Shown: in pieces, positions 1-7,397 of the stretch
Layout: every line of letters starts with the position of its first letter
Numbering within the stretch: the stretch's first letter is position 1
Origin: Burkholderiales bacterium
GTDB lineage: Bacteria; Pseudomonadota; Gammaproteobacteria; Burkholderiales; Thiobacillaceae
DNA length: 17,178 nucleotides
Reading direction: 5' to 3'
Assembly: GCA_005793645.1 (NCBI GenBank)
Contig: SXRG01000094.1
Span: 1-17,178 of the forward strand
Program-made: the position numbers and the translations under genes
Notes under the pieces: generated by a model
Database searches by the model: none
Seen by the model: the letters and a program-made list of their open reading frames with translations, nothing else
What the model was told of the DNA's origin: nothing

Positions 1-952
1 AGATGTGCACCAGACCCTCGATGCCCGGCTCAATCTCGACAAAGCAGCCGTAATCGGTGAGGTTGGCGACCTTGCCGAACAGACGCGTCTTGGCCGGATA
101 GCGGCGGGACAGGCCCACCCACGGATCTTCGCCCAACTGCTTCATGCCCAGAGAGACACGCCCACGGTCCTGGTCAAACTTAAGTACCACAGCGGTGACT
201 TCTTCGCCCACCGCAATGACTTCGGACGGGTGCTTGACACGACGCCAGGCCAGGTCGGTGATGTGCAGCAGGCCATCCATACCGCCCAGGTCGACGAAAG
301 CGCCGTACTCGGTAATATTCTTGACCACGCCCTTAATGATGGCGCCTTCCTTAATGGTCTCCAGCAGGGCTGCACGCTCGGCGCCCGTGCTGACTTCCAA
401 AACGGCCTTGCGCGACACAACCACATTGTTACGCTTGCGATCAAGCTTGATAACCTTCAAATCGGTCTCGCGATTTTCAAACGGAGTGGTGTCCTTGACC
501 GGACGATTGTCCAGCAACGAACCCGGCAGGAAGGCACGAATACCGTTGACCATGACGGCCAGACCGCCCTTGACCTTACCTTGTACCTGACCCTTGATGA
601 CGCGGCCCTCTTCCATCGCTTCTTCCAGATCCAACCAGGCGGCCAAACGCTTGGCACGATCGCGCGACAACTTGGTCGCACCGAAGCCGTCTTCGATGGA
701 CTCGATAGCCACCTTGACGAAATCATGCAGCTTGACCTCGACCTCACCCTTGTCGTTGAGGAACTCTTCTAGGGGGATCAAGCTCTCGGATTTGAGGCCA
801 GCGTTGACGGTAACAAAATTGTGATCAATCCCCACCACCTCGGCGGTAATGATCTCGCCGGAACGCATCTCCTGGCGGGCGATGCTCTCTTCAAAGAGGG
901 CGGCAAAGGATTCCATGGAGGATTCGAGGGGGGTTGCAGTAGCAGTAGACAT
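1..952 (-). CDS. rpsA: 30S ribosomal protein S1, N-terminal part (cut by window edge)
   Basis: The gene starts at the ATG at 952 and reads leftward out of the window, giving about 317 residues of a protein normally near 560. S1 is the mRNA-binding ribosomal protein that helps unwind and load mRNA on the 30S subunit. The N-terminal ribosome-binding segment contains MESFAALFEES. Successive S1 (OB-fold) repeats follow, with hallmark stretches VDLGGMDGLLHITD and LTDYGCFVEIEPGIEGLVH. About three and a half of the usual six repeats are present. Relative to E. coli there are about 12 extra residues before MESFAALF, so an in-frame ATG at 916 is an alternative start. Neither start has a good Shine-Dalgarno; a weak leader is also known for E. 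coli rpsA, where S1 represses its own mRNA. It lies downstream of cmk, separated by an intrinsic terminator. Confidence 0.97.
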   Translation of the reverse strand, partial: MSTATATPLESSMESFAALFEESIARQEMRSGEIITAEVVGIDHNFVTVNAGLKSESLIPLEEFLNDKGEVEVKLHDFVKVAIESIEDGFGATKLSRDRAKRLAAWLDLEEAMEEGRVIKGQVQGKVKGGLAVMVNGIRAFLPGSLLDNRPVKDTTPFENRETDLKVIKLDRKRNNVVVSRKAVLEVSTGAERAALLETIKEGAIIKGVVKNITEYGAFVDLGGMDGLLHITDLAWRRVKHPSEVIAVGEEVTAVVLKFDQDRGRVSLGMKQLGEDPWVGLSRRYPAKTRLFGKVANLTDYGCFVEIEPGIEGLVHI

Positions 953-1010
953 AAAGGCTCGTTAAAAATCCGAAAGGCAAGGTGCCGAATCGGGCTGCGT
1001 TAGGATCGCA

Positions 1011-1037
1011 ATAAAAAACCGCAGGACCGCCCTGCGG
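1011..1037 (-). terminator. intrinsic terminator between cmk and rpsA
   Basis: Read on the minus strand, a perfect 7-bp stem (CCGCAGG / CCTGCGG, loop of 5) is followed directly by TTTTTTAT. It lies 23 bases past the cmk stop and 58 bases before the rpsA start. It should end or attenuate transcripts of the aromatic operon and leave rpsA with partly independent expression. I see no convincing consensus promoter in the 58 bases before rpsA, so that promoter may lie inside cmk, as known in E. coli. Confidence 0.8.
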
Positions 1038-1059
1038 GTCGTCAAATACCAGTCAGCCA

Positions 1060-1725
1060 TTACGCCATACCGGAAGCCTTCGTGTAGGCCACCAGAACCC
1101 AGTTCACGGCATCATCAATGCCCATGTTTGAGGTCTCCAGCAACTGCGCGTCGGCGGTCTGCTGCAAGGGAGCTACGGCCCGGGCCGCATCACGCGCATC
1201 CCGTTCCTGCAGGTCTTGCAAGAGGGCCGATAGGTTAGCATCGAATCCTTTTTCGATCAACTGTTTATAGCGTCGATCTGCACGCACTTCGGCACTCGCA
1301 GTCAAAAACACCTTGAGATCGGCGTCCGAAAAGACCACCGAGCCCATGTCGCGCCCATCCGTCACCAATCCCGGGGCCTTGCGAAAACCCCGCTGCAACT
1401 GCAACAGCGCCGCACGCAAGGCCGGCAGTGCAGCGATCCGCGAGGCGGCCCGACCGGCCTCCTCGGTGCGAATCGCATCGCCCACCGCCCTCCCATCCAG
1501 CCATACCTCCACCCCATCAAAACGCAGGTCCAAACCGACGGCAAGCTGCGCCAAACCCACCTCATCATCCAGCGCCACGCCACGCTGCTGCGCTGCATAA
1601 GCGGTCACGCGATAAATCGCGCCAGAATCCAGATAATGAAAGCCCAGGGCCTGCGCCACGCGCGCCGCCACCGTGCCCTTTCCGGAGGCCGATGGGCCAT
1701 CAATCGCAATCACAGAAATGGTCAT
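1060..1725 (-). CDS. cmk: cytidylate kinase (CMP/dCMP kinase)
   Basis: This 221-residue enzyme phosphorylates CMP and dCMP with ATP in the cytosol, feeding CTP/dCTP synthesis and salvage. The P-loop GPSASGKGT is at residues 10-18. YLDSGAIYR (31-39) is the NMP-binding signature, and VTDGRDMGSVVFSDADLKVF is the conserved region that senses the base and phosphate. The length fits the family (about 220-230). The ATG at 1725 has AAGG a few bases upstream as a ribosome binding site. The gene follows aroA after 27 bases on the same strand and precedes rpsA, an order common in beta- and gammaproteobacteria. Nothing unusual is visible in the catalytic motifs. Confidence 0.97.
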   Translation of the reverse strand: MTISVIAIDGPSASGKGTVAARVAQALGFHYLDSGAIYRVTAYAAQQRGVALDDEVGLAQLAVGLDLRFDGVEVWLDGRAVGDAIRTEEAGRAASRIAALPALRAALLQLQRGFRKAPGLVTDGRDMGSVVFSDADLKVFLTASAEVRADRRYKQLIEKGFDANLSALLQDLQERDARDAARAVAPLQQTADAQLLETSNMGIDDAVNWVLVAYTKASGMA

Positions 1726-1752
1726 GGTTACCTTATCGTAATCCTGTCATCC

Positions 1753-3177
1753 CTACAGCCGAATCCGCGCGAATTCGTCGAAATAGGTCGGGAAGGTCTT
1801 GGCCGTGCATTGAGGGTTATTGATACGCACCGGTGCGCCACCGACAGCAACCAGCGAGAAACACATGGCGACACGGTGGTCGTCGTAGGTGTCAATGGCC
1901 GCATTGGGCGTGACACTCTTCGGCGGAGTTACCACGATGTAGTCAGCGCCCTCTTCCACTGTAGCACCGAGCTTGCGCAGTTCGGCCGCCATAGCAGCGA
2001 TGCGGTCGGTCTCCTTGACCCGCCAAGAGGCAATGTTGTTGAGGCGTGTCGGGCCGTTGGAAAACAAGGCAACCACACACAAGGTCATCGCTGCATCCGG
2101 GATGTGATTGCAGTCAAGGGTGATGCCTTCGAGCCGGTCAGCGCAGCCGCGTCGGCATTCGATCCAGTTAGGGCCAAAGCTGAGTTCTGCACCCATGCGC
2201 GCCAGGGCCTCGGCGAAACGCACATCGCCCTGGATACTGTTGCGGCCCACACCATCGACGCGCACCGGGCCATGACCAATAGCCCCCGCCGCGAGAAAAT
2301 AGGAGGCCGACGAGGCATCGCCCTCGACCTCGATCTCGCCGGGGCTTTGGTAGATTGCGGCGGGTACAGTAAAGGTATGCCATTCCTTACGCTTGACCTC
2401 GATGCCGAAGCGTTGCATCAAATTCAGCGTGATCTCGATATAAGGCTTGGAGATAAGTTCACCCTCTACCCGCACCGTCACCTCGCGCCCCAAGAGCGGT
2501 GCCGCAAGCAGGATGCCGGTGAGGTACTGACTGGAGACGGAGCCTTTGACGCTGACGGTTGCCCCCTCCCCCAATGCCTCGACGGGCTTCGCCAGCCCTC
2601 GACCATCCTGCGCCATTTTGGAGGATCCCGAGGCAACGGGTGAGATTTTGAGCGGGGGAAAACCCGCGTTTTCGATATATTCGATCTGCGCGCCCAATTG
2701 GCGCAGCGCATCGACCAGATCACCGATCGGCCGCTCGTGCATGCGCGGCACACCTTTCAACACATAGTCGCCTCCCGCCAGCGCGCAGGCGGCGGTCAGC
2801 GAACGGAAGGCCGTACCCGCATTACCCAGAAACAACTCGGCCTGTTTGACCGGGAACCCACCGCCGGACCGCCCCGGGGAGGGAATAAATCCCCCTTGGG
2901 GAGATGCCGATGCCACCAGCAAGGGAGCCGGAAACGCACCGACACCTTCAACACGATAGTCGTCCGTACCTTCATAACGCTGCCAGTTCACGCCCAACGC
3001 ACGCAGGGCCTCCAGCATCACGCGGGTGTCATCCGAGTCGAGCAGCGCCTTAACTTCAGTGGTGCCCGCAGCCAACGCCGACAACAACAAAACGCGATTG
3101 GAGATACTCTTGGAACCGGGCAGGCGCACGCTACCCAAGGCCCCGCGCGCGGCGGGAATGTCAATGTATTCGGTCAT
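1753..3177 (-). CDS. aroA: 3-phosphoshikimate 1-carboxyvinyltransferase (EPSP synthase) with two in-frame insertions
   Basis: This enzyme joins shikimate-3-phosphate and PEP to give EPSP, the sixth step of the shikimate pathway. It is a class I, E. coli-like enzyme: LPGSKSISNR (residues 19-28) holds the PEP/S3P-binding Lys-Ser and Arg, FLGNAGTAFR spans 116-125, and GSVSSQYLTG, NHIPDAAMT, NWRVKETDR-like WRVKETDR and the C-terminal CTAKTFPTYF are all present. At 474 residues it is about 45 longer than the E. coli protein. The excess falls in two blocks, near 80-105 and 182-205, that have no counterpart in family members I can recall. The residue after FR in the active-site loop is Ser126 rather than the usual Pro (E. 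coli Pro101). Start and stop are intact and the frame is open throughout, so the gene is probably functional. Its ATG overlaps the tyrA stop (ATGA). Confidence 0.96.
   Translation of the reverse strand: MTEYIDIPAARGALGSVRLPGSKSISNRVLLLSALAAGTTEVKALLDSDDTRVMLEALRALGVNWQRYEGTDDYRVEGVGAFPAPLLVASASPQGGFIPSPGRSGGGFPVKQAELFLGNAGTAFRSLTAACALAGGDYVLKGVPRMHERPIGDLVDALRQLGAQIEYIENAGFPPLKISPVASGSSKMAQDGRGLAKPVEALGEGATVSVKGSVSSQYLTGILLAAPLLGREVTVRVEGELISKPYIEITLNLMQRFGIEVKRKEWHTFTVPAAIYQSPGEIEVEGDASSASYFLAAGAIGHGPVRVDGVGRNSIQGDVRFAEALARMGAELSFGPNWIECRRGCADRLEGITLDCNHIPDAAMTLCVVALFSNGPTRLNNIASWRVKETDRIAAMAAELRKLGATVEEGADYIVVTPPKSVTPNAAIDTYDDHRVAMCFSLVAVGGAPVRINNPQCTAKTFPTYFDEFARIRL
2563..2634 (-). repeat. 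in-frame palindromic insertion in aroA (second block)
   Basis: These bases encode about 24 AroA residues (182-205) between PPLKISPV and ATVSVKGSVSSQ, where E. coli AroA has only a short link. The segment contains a strong hairpin at 2579-2602: TCGA-GGGCT paired with AGCCC-TCGA around a 5-base loop with one bulged base. It is also loosely bounded by GTTGCC and GGCAAC in inverted orientation. The reading frame is kept. It resembles a small palindromic repeat inserted into a surface loop, but I cannot show other genomic copies. Exact boundaries are approximate. Confidence 0.5.
2850..2940 (-). repeat. in-frame insertion in aroA flanked by 13-base imperfect direct repeats (first block)
   Basis: On the minus strand GGTGCGTTTCCGG (2940-2928) recurs as GGTGGGTTCCCGG (2862-2850), 11 of 13 matching. 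The two copies are offset by 78 bases, exactly 26 codons. Between them lies G/C-run sequence able to fold locally (TCCCC-AAG-GGGGA; CCCCGGGG). The flanking copies encode GAFP and GGFP, and family members usually have a single such motif just before VKQAELFLGNAGTA. The arrangement is what a short inserted element with target duplication, or a partial tandem duplication, would leave. Confidence 0.55.
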
Positions 3178-4046
3178 GATCTATCCAGATAAGTTGTTAA
3201 TGTGCGACGCGCCGTAGAGGCGCGTTCAAAGAGTGCCTGGAGCGCTGCGCTATCCCCATTTTCCAGCAACTGACGCAGGCGGGCCAGCGCCTCCTGGTAA
3301 CGATCGATCTCGTCCAGCAGCGCACCCTGGTTGGCCAGCGCAATGTCACGCCACATCTCAGGGTGGCTCGCCGCGATGCGGGTAAAGTCACGAAAACCGC
3401 TGCCCGCGTGCTGGAAAAACAGCGCCGCCTCCGGGCGCTCAGCCAACTCGGCAACCAAGGCAAAGGCCGCCAGATGCGGCAAATGACTCACGGCCGCGAA
3501 GATACGGTCATGACGCTCGGCCTCCATCTCGGTCACCGCTGCGCCGCAGGCCTGCCACCAGCCAGACACCCGGGCAATGGTCTCGGCGCGGTTTTCCGCT
3601 AGCGGAGTCAAAATGACCGACTTGCCGTGAAACAACTCCGGTCGAGCCGCCGTCGCGCCACTGTCCTCCGCACCGGCAATGGGATGTCCTGGCACAAACT
3701 GGGCAATACGATCGCCTAACGCGGCCCGCGCCGCGAAGATAACATCCTGCTTGGTACTGCCAACATCGGTAATCAGCGCGTCATCACGCAGATAAGGCGC
3801 AATCTGGGTCAGCAGATCGGGCAAGGCCCCCACCGGGACCGACAGACAAATCGCATCGGCCTCTGCCACTGCCGCACCGGGGGTGTCCATAATGACATCC
3901 AGTACGCCCAAAGACCGCGCCACCTCCAGGTTCTCGCGATTGCGGCCATAGCCGACCACCTGCCCGACCACACCCGCGCGCTTCAACGCCAACGCAAACG
4001 AACCGCCGATCAAACCGACGCCGAGAATAGCCAGTTTACGGATCAT
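3174..4046 (-). CDS. tyrA: prephenate (or arogenate) dehydrogenase
   Basis: The product is a 290-residue monofunctional dehydrogenase that oxidatively decarboxylates prephenate towards tyrosine using NAD(P). The N-terminal Rossmann motif GVGLIGGSFALALK is at residues 9-22. Further conserved segments are ITDVGSTKQDV (92-102), PGHPIAGAEDSG (119-130, with catalytic His121) and the helical-domain SHLPHLAAFAL. No chorismate mutase or ACT domain is fused, so it is the short form; that activity lies in PheA. In Pseudomonas the same pair is fused as TyrA-AroA; here the two are separate but overlap by 4 bases (ATGA) at both ends, with hisC upstream and aroA downstream. Substrate choice (prephenate versus arogenate) cannot be told from the sequence. 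Confidence 0.95.
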   Translation of the reverse strand: MIRKLAILGVGLIGGSFALALKRAGVVGQVVGYGRNRENLEVARSLGVLDVIMDTPGAAVAEADAICLSVPVGALPDLLTQIAPYLRDDALITDVGSTKQDVIFAARAALGDRIAQFVPGHPIAGAEDSGATAARPELFHGKSVILTPLAENRAETIARVSGWWQACGAAVTEMEAERHDRIFAAVSHLPHLAAFALVAELAERPEAALFFQHAGSGFRDFTRIAASHPEMWRDIALANQGALLDEIDRYQEALARLRQLLENGDSAALQALFERASTARRTLTTYLDRS

Positions 4047-5140
4047 GGCAACACCTCGCCCAACGCCGCCAAGAAGCGGGCATTCTGATGCGACAGACCA
4101 ATCGATACGCGCAAATAACCGTGCAAACCGTAGTTGGCCACGGGCCGAACAATGACACCTCGGCGCAGCAGGCCTTGATATACCGCCTGCGCGACCCCGG
4201 CCGTGGCGCCAACCTTGACACAGATAAAGTTGCCTACCGAAGGAATGGCGTCCAAGTTCAGCGACTTGAAAGCGGCCAACAGTTGCGTGCGGCCTTCATC
4301 ATTCACCCGCTTGGACCGCGCCAGAAAATCAACATCCTCCAGCGCGGCCTCGGCGGCGGCCAAGGCCAGGCTATTGACATTAAAGGGCTGGCGCAGACGA
4401 TTGATGAGGTCAGCCACCTCGGGCCTTGCCAGCGCATAACCGACACGCAAACCCGCCAGACCATAGGCCTTCGAAAAGGTACGGGTCACGATAAGGTTGG
4501 GGTACTGAGCCAGCCAGGCCAAGGCATCCGACGGCGTGTCGAGAAACTCGGTATACGCCTCGTCCAGTACGACCATGACGCGCGCCGGCACCGTTGCCAG
4601 AAAATCTGCCATCTCGGCATTGGACAGATGCGTCCCGGTCGGGTTATTGGGGTTGGCGATAAAGACCATCGCGGTATCGTCACGAATCGCAGCGCGCAGC
4701 GCGGTAAGGTCATGGCCGAAATCCCTCGCCGCCACCTGAATCGGCATGGCGTTACAGGCGGCAATGGCCAGGGGATAAACCGCAAAGGCATGTTCAGAAA
4801 ATACAGCCGAACGGCCCGGTACCAAAAACACCCGCGCGGCGAGTTCCAGCACATCATTGGAACCATTGCCTAGAACGATCTGATCAGCACCAACAGCCAA
4901 CCGTGCCGACAGCGCCTGTTTCAGTGCAAAGCCGTTACCGTCGGGATACAACGCCAAGTCATCCAACGCGGCCGCCACAGCCCTCTTGGCCTGAGGCGAA
5001 ATGCCTAACGGATTTTCGTTAGAGGCCAGTTTGACGATGTCCGCCTCACTGAGACCGAACTCGCGCGCTAACTCGGCGATTGGCTTGCCCGGCACATAGG
5101 ACGCAATCGCACGGATATGGGGTAGCGCGTCACAGCCCAT
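4043..5140 (-). CDS. hisC: histidinol-phosphate / aromatic aminotransferase
   Basis: This 365-residue PLP-dependent class I/II aminotransferase is of the HisC type. SNENPLG is at 40-46, ANPNNPTG at 162-169, LDEAYTEF at 192-199 and the PLP lysine in TFSKAYGLAGLRVGY is Lys224. In this operon position the enzyme is generally thought to act on phenylpyruvate, 4-hydroxyphenylpyruvate or arogenate precursors, sometimes in addition to imidazoleacetol phosphate (hence the name hisH2/hisC2 in some genomes). That role is inferred from context between pheA and tyrA. The start is the ATG at 5140, nine bases after the pheA stop, and the end overlaps tyrA by four bases, so the gene is tightly coupled. A second, his-operon copy may exist elsewhere and would decide the main role. 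Confidence 0.93.
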   Translation of the reverse strand: MGCDALPHIRAIASYVPGKPIAELAREFGLSEADIVKLASNENPLGISPQAKRAVAAALDDLALYPDGNGFALKQALSARLAVGADQIVLGNGSNDVLELAARVFLVPGRSAVFSEHAFAVYPLAIAACNAMPIQVAARDFGHDLTALRAAIRDDTAMVFIANPNNPTGTHLSNAEMADFLATVPARVMVVLDEAYTEFLDTPSDALAWLAQYPNLIVTRTFSKAYGLAGLRVGYALARPEVADLINRLRQPFNVNSLALAAAEAALEDVDFLARSKRVNDEGRTQLLAAFKSLNLDAIPSVGNFICVKVGATAGVAQAVYQGLLRRGVIVRPVANYGLHGYLRVSIGLSHQNARFLAALGEVLP

Positions 5141-5149
5141 GACAGCGCT

Positions 5150-6247
5150 TCATAACACGGCCACAGGATAAGCGCCCAACACCTTAAGAAAGGCCGTGTT
5201 CTTCTCCAGCTCGGCCAAGGCGGCCTTAAGCGCAGGGTCGTTGGCGTGGCCTTCAGCATCAACGCAAAACACATACTCCCAAAGTTCATTACGCGCCGGC
5301 CGCGTGTTCCAACTGATTAGATTAATCCCGTGGCGGGCGAAAGGGGCCAGTAACTCAACCAACGCACCAGGGCGATTATTGATCGCCACGGCCAGCGAAG
5401 TACGGTCACGCCCAGACGGTGCCACCGCCTCATGCGCCAGGACTACGAAGCGCGTGGTGTTCTTCGCCGTATCCTCGATATCGCGCACGACCAAATTCAG
5501 TCCGTGATATTCGGCCGCCAGCTCACCACCGATGGCGGCCGCATCATCCCGCCCCAAAACCAGACGCGCCGCCTCGCTATTGCTAGCGACCGAGATCTGC
5601 TCGACCTCAGGCAGATTCTGGCGCAACCAGTTCTGGCACTGCGCCAATGACTGGGCGTGAGAATAGACGACGCGGATACCATCCAAACCGATCCTGTGCG
5701 CCCCATCGCTGCGCCGCATCAGGTTCTGTCGCACCCGCACGAAAACCTCGCCGCAGATCACCAGATCGGTATCCAGCAACAGATCTAGGGTGCGCGAGAT
5801 GATGCCCTCGGTCGAGTTCTCGATCGGCACCACACCATAATGCGCCTCGCCGCGTTCAACGGCACGGAACACCTCATCAATGGACGCCTGCGGCATACGG
5901 CTGGCAGACTGACCGAACTGCTTGATCACCGCCTGTTCGGAAAAGGTTCCTTGCGGACCCAAATAGGCAACCGACAGAGGTTGTTCCAGCGAGCGGCAGG
6001 CCGACATGATCTCGCGGAACAAAATGTTGATGCTGGCCCCGGTCAACGGGCCGCTGTTCTGTTCGGTAAGCCGGCGTAACACCTGCGCCTCGCGCTCAGG
6101 CCGGTACACCGGCGCACCATTCTTGCTATGCCCCACCGCCTGCGCCAGGCGACCGCGTGCATTCAGGAGCGCAAGGATCTGATCGTCCACCGCATCAATC
6201 TGAGTGCGCAGATCCGTCAATGTTGCGTTAGGCTTTATCTCATCCAT
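5150..6247 (-). CDS. pheA: bifunctional chorismate mutase / prephenate dehydratase (P-protein)
   Basis: The enzyme converts chorismate to prephenate and then to phenylpyruvate. Counted from the chosen ATG at 6247 it has 365 residues. An AroQ chorismate mutase domain covers about 10-90 (LRTQIDAVDDQILALLNARG, YRPEREAQVL). Prephenate dehydratase covers about 91-271 (LSVAYLGPQGTFSEQAV, VPIENSTEG, and the catalytic TTRF at 264-267). A C-terminal ACT domain covers about 283-360. The ACT domain keeps GALV (294-297), but the usual ESRP is NTRP (314-317). The start at 6247 was preferred because it gives family length and overlaps the serC stop (ATGGATGA); the frame is open up to 6334, and an ATG at 6265 is possible. 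Confidence 0.95.
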   Translation of the reverse strand: MDEIKPNATLTDLRTQIDAVDDQILALLNARGRLAQAVGHSKNGAPVYRPEREAQVLRRLTEQNSGPLTGASINILFREIMSACRSLEQPLSVAYLGPQGTFSEQAVIKQFGQSASRMPQASIDEVFRAVERGEAHYGVVPIENSTEGIISRTLDLLLDTDLVICGEVFVRVRQNLMRRSDGAHRIGLDGIRVVYSHAQSLAQCQNWLRQNLPEVEQISVASNSEAARLVLGRDDAAAIGGELAAEYHGLNLVVRDIEDTAKNTTRFVVLAHEAVAPSGRDRTSLAVAINNRPGALVELLAPFARHGINLISWNTRPARNELWEYVFCVDAEGHANDPALKAALAELEKNTAFLKVLGAYPVAVL

Positions 6248-7337
6248 GGCGGCGCGAGAAATCATGAAGGAAACGAACCAAGGCCTGTACGCCCTCAGCA
6301 GGCATTGCGTTATAGATCGAAGCGCGCATTCCACCCACCGATTTGTGGCCCTTCAATTGCACCAACCCGGCAGCCTTGGCCTCGGTCAAGAAGGTGTCAT
6401 TGAGTCGCTCATCCTTGAGGAAAAAGGGCACATTCATACGCGAACGGCAGGCCGGGTCGACCGAGGTAGTGTAAAACCCATCCTGATCAAGGGCATCGTA
6501 AAGCCACTTCGCCTTGACAATATTGCGCTGCTCCATGGCCGCCACACCGCCTTGCTCCTTCAGCCAGCGAAAGACCAGTCCGGCAATATAAAGGCTATAG
6601 GTTGCGGGCGTGTTGTACATCGACTGATTGTCGGCCACGACGCGGTAGTCAAAGGCACTCGGGCAATGCGGCATGGCGTAGCCAAGCAGATCGTCCCGAA
6701 CGATGACAAAGGTCAGACCAGCCGGGCCGATATTTTTTTGCGCCCCGCCGAAGATCAGCCCGTACTTCGAGACATCGATCTGCCGCGACAGGATGTGCGA
6801 AGACATGTCGGCCACCACGGACACCTCGGCGCGACCAATCTGCGCCAGATCCGGCACAAACGGATACTCAACCCCACCAATGGTTTCATTGGTACAGGTA
6901 AAGAGGTACGCGGGATCGGTAGACAGCGTCCAATCCGCCATCGGTGGTACCGTGGTATGTCCGCTCGCCTCCGCCGTCGCAGCGATATTGACCGTCGTAT
7001 AGCGGCGCGCCTCCTTCTGCGATTTTTCCGACCAGATGCCAGTCACTACATAATCGGCCGTCTGTTTCTGACCGAGCAGGTTCATGGGGATGATGGCGTT
7101 CTGCGCAATCGCCCCGCCCTGCATAAACAGGATGCGATAGTTCGCCGGCACCGCCAGCAGTTCGCGAAAGTCGGCCTCGGCCTCGGCGGCGATCCCGGAG
7201 AACTCCTTGCCGCGATGGCTCATCTCCATCACTGACATGCCACAGCCTTGCCAGTTGACCAACTCGTCACGGGCCTGCTCAAGAACCTCGCGCGGGAGCA
7301 CCGCCGGGCCGGCACTGAAGTTATAGATGCGTTCCAT
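6240..7337 (-). CDS. serC: phosphoserine aminotransferase
   Basis: This 365-residue class V aminotransferase makes phosphoserine from 3-phosphohydroxypyruvate and glutamate, and can also make 4-phosphohydroxythreonine for PLP synthesis. The N-terminal IYNFSAGPAVLP and EMSHRGKEF are diagnostic. The PLP lysine is Lys201 in FGGAQKNIGPAG, and FTCTNETIGGVEY and PATYSLYIAGLVF also match. The length is typical. The ATG at 7337 has no clear Shine-Dalgarno. Sixty bases separate it from the upstream kinase gene on the same strand; TAGAAT within this stretch resembles a -10 box but lacks a good -35, so the gene may be read from further upstream. The stop overlaps pheA by 8 bases. Confidence 0.97.
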   Translation of the reverse strand: MERIYNFSAGPAVLPREVLEQARDELVNWQGCGMSVMEMSHRGKEFSGIAAEAEADFRELLAVPANYRILFMQGGAIAQNAIIPMNLLGQKQTADYVVTGIWSEKSQKEARRYTTVNIAATAEASGHTTVPPMADWTLSTDPAYLFTCTNETIGGVEYPFVPDLAQIGRAEVSVVADMSSHILSRQIDVSKYGLIFGGAQKNIGPAGLTFVIVRDDLLGYAMPHCPSAFDYRVVADNQSMYNTPATYSLYIAGLVFRWLKEQGGVAAMEQRNIVKAKWLYDALDQDGFYTTSVDPACRSRMNVPFFLKDERLNDTFLTEAKAAGLVQLKGHKSVGGMRASIYNAMPAEGVQALVRFLHDFSRRHG

Positions 7338-7397
7338 GTTCGATAAAAGATGTTAAAGGCGACTTATGGGCCCATTCTACCAGCTAGTCAGCAGCAA

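Noticed and set aside
5..772. Plus-strand open frame of 255 codons opposite rpsA
   Set aside because: The minus strand encodes S1 repeats without interruption, so the plus-strand frame is a reflection of it.
1636..2643. Plus-strand open frame of 335 codons opposite cmk/aroA
   Set aside because: It is antisense to two clear genes and has shadow-type composition. It also runs through the aroA insertions without any family signature.
6248..6334. N-terminal extension of PheA starting at 6334
   Set aside because: The extra 29 residues lie inside the serC coding region, are not PheA-like, and would make the protein longer than the family; the ATG at 6247 fits better.
6204..7235. Plus-strand open frame of 343 codons opposite serC
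   Set aside because: serC is unambiguous on the minus strand; the antisense frame has no recognisable motifs.
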